Source: CAZQKL01 sp964593895 [NCBI: uncultured bacterium]
GTDB lineage: Bacteria; DYJV01
Direction of reading: 5' to 3'
Assembly: GCA_964593895.1 (NCBI GenBank)
Contig: CAZQKL010000122.1
Location: 1 to 5,303, forward strand
DNA: 5,303 bases
The translations under genes were made by a program, and so were the position numbers. Positions 5,268 through 5,303 of the stretch are shown piece by piece. Position 1 is the stretch's first letter, and each line of letters starts with the position of its first letter. The notes below the pieces were generated by a model. The model was not told the origin of the DNA. It did not search any database and was given only the letters and a program-made list of their open reading frames with translations.

Positions 5268-5303
5268 GAGGTTATTTAGAGGTTAGTTGAGGTTATTGAG
5301 GTT
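5268..5303 (+). repeat. Tandem repeat, GAGGTTA-type units of 9-11 bp after vorA, cut by window end
   Basis: The units start at 5268, 5279, 5289 and 5298, all beginning GAGGTT. They follow the vorA stop after only a GAGG at 5264-5267. Positions 5279-5295 match 1631-1647 over 17 nt, so this is the same repeat family as the one after the ABC gene. The tract continues beyond the window. Confidence 0.88.

Overview
The window comes from an AT-rich, almost certainly anaerobic bacterium. The bacterial assignment rests on MiaB and on the separate PurS/PurQ layout of purine synthesis. The anaerobic assignment rests on a ferredoxin-dependent 2-oxoacid oxidoreductase. Arginine is written mostly as AGA, isoleucine often as ATA, and the proteins are rich in K, E and I; this would suit a low-GC thermophile, but that is inference. 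The spacer repeats resemble those I remember from several uncultivated candidate phyla. I cannot name the lineage from the sequence.

Layout, all genes on the + strand. (1) Positions 1-1614 hold the end of an operon: the 3' part of purS, complete purQ, and a single ABC-transporter ATPase of the OppF/DppF class. The ATPase is joined to purQ through a TAATG overlap. (2) Positions 1615-2145 are a 531-bp spacer with no credible gene. It is packed with short tandem repeats, mostly of exactly 7 bp, with a different consensus in each block, plus hairpin-forming dispersed repeats. (3) Positions 2146-5263 form a second operon: miaB (tRNA methylthiotransferase), then the alpha and beta subunits of a VorB/VorA-type 2-oxoacid:ferredoxin oxidoreductase. 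miaB and vorB overlap by 8 nt. (4) From 5264 to the end of the window the GAGGTTA-type repeat seen after the ABC gene starts again immediately after a stop codon.

Functionally, PurS and PurQ supply glutamine-derived ammonia to PurL at the FGAM synthase step. The ABC ATPase probably energises a peptide- or nickel-type importer whose other parts are not in view. The VorB/VorA pair oxidatively decarboxylates a 2-oxoacid, probably a branched-chain one, and passes electrons to ferredoxin. Its gamma and ferredoxin-like subunits are not seen here.

The genes are ordinary. The unusual part is the spacer: a mosaic of about 29 degenerate 7-mers in seven phased blocks, G-rich on the + strand on its left side and C-rich on its right side, with related tracts that begin exactly at gene stop codons in two separate places.
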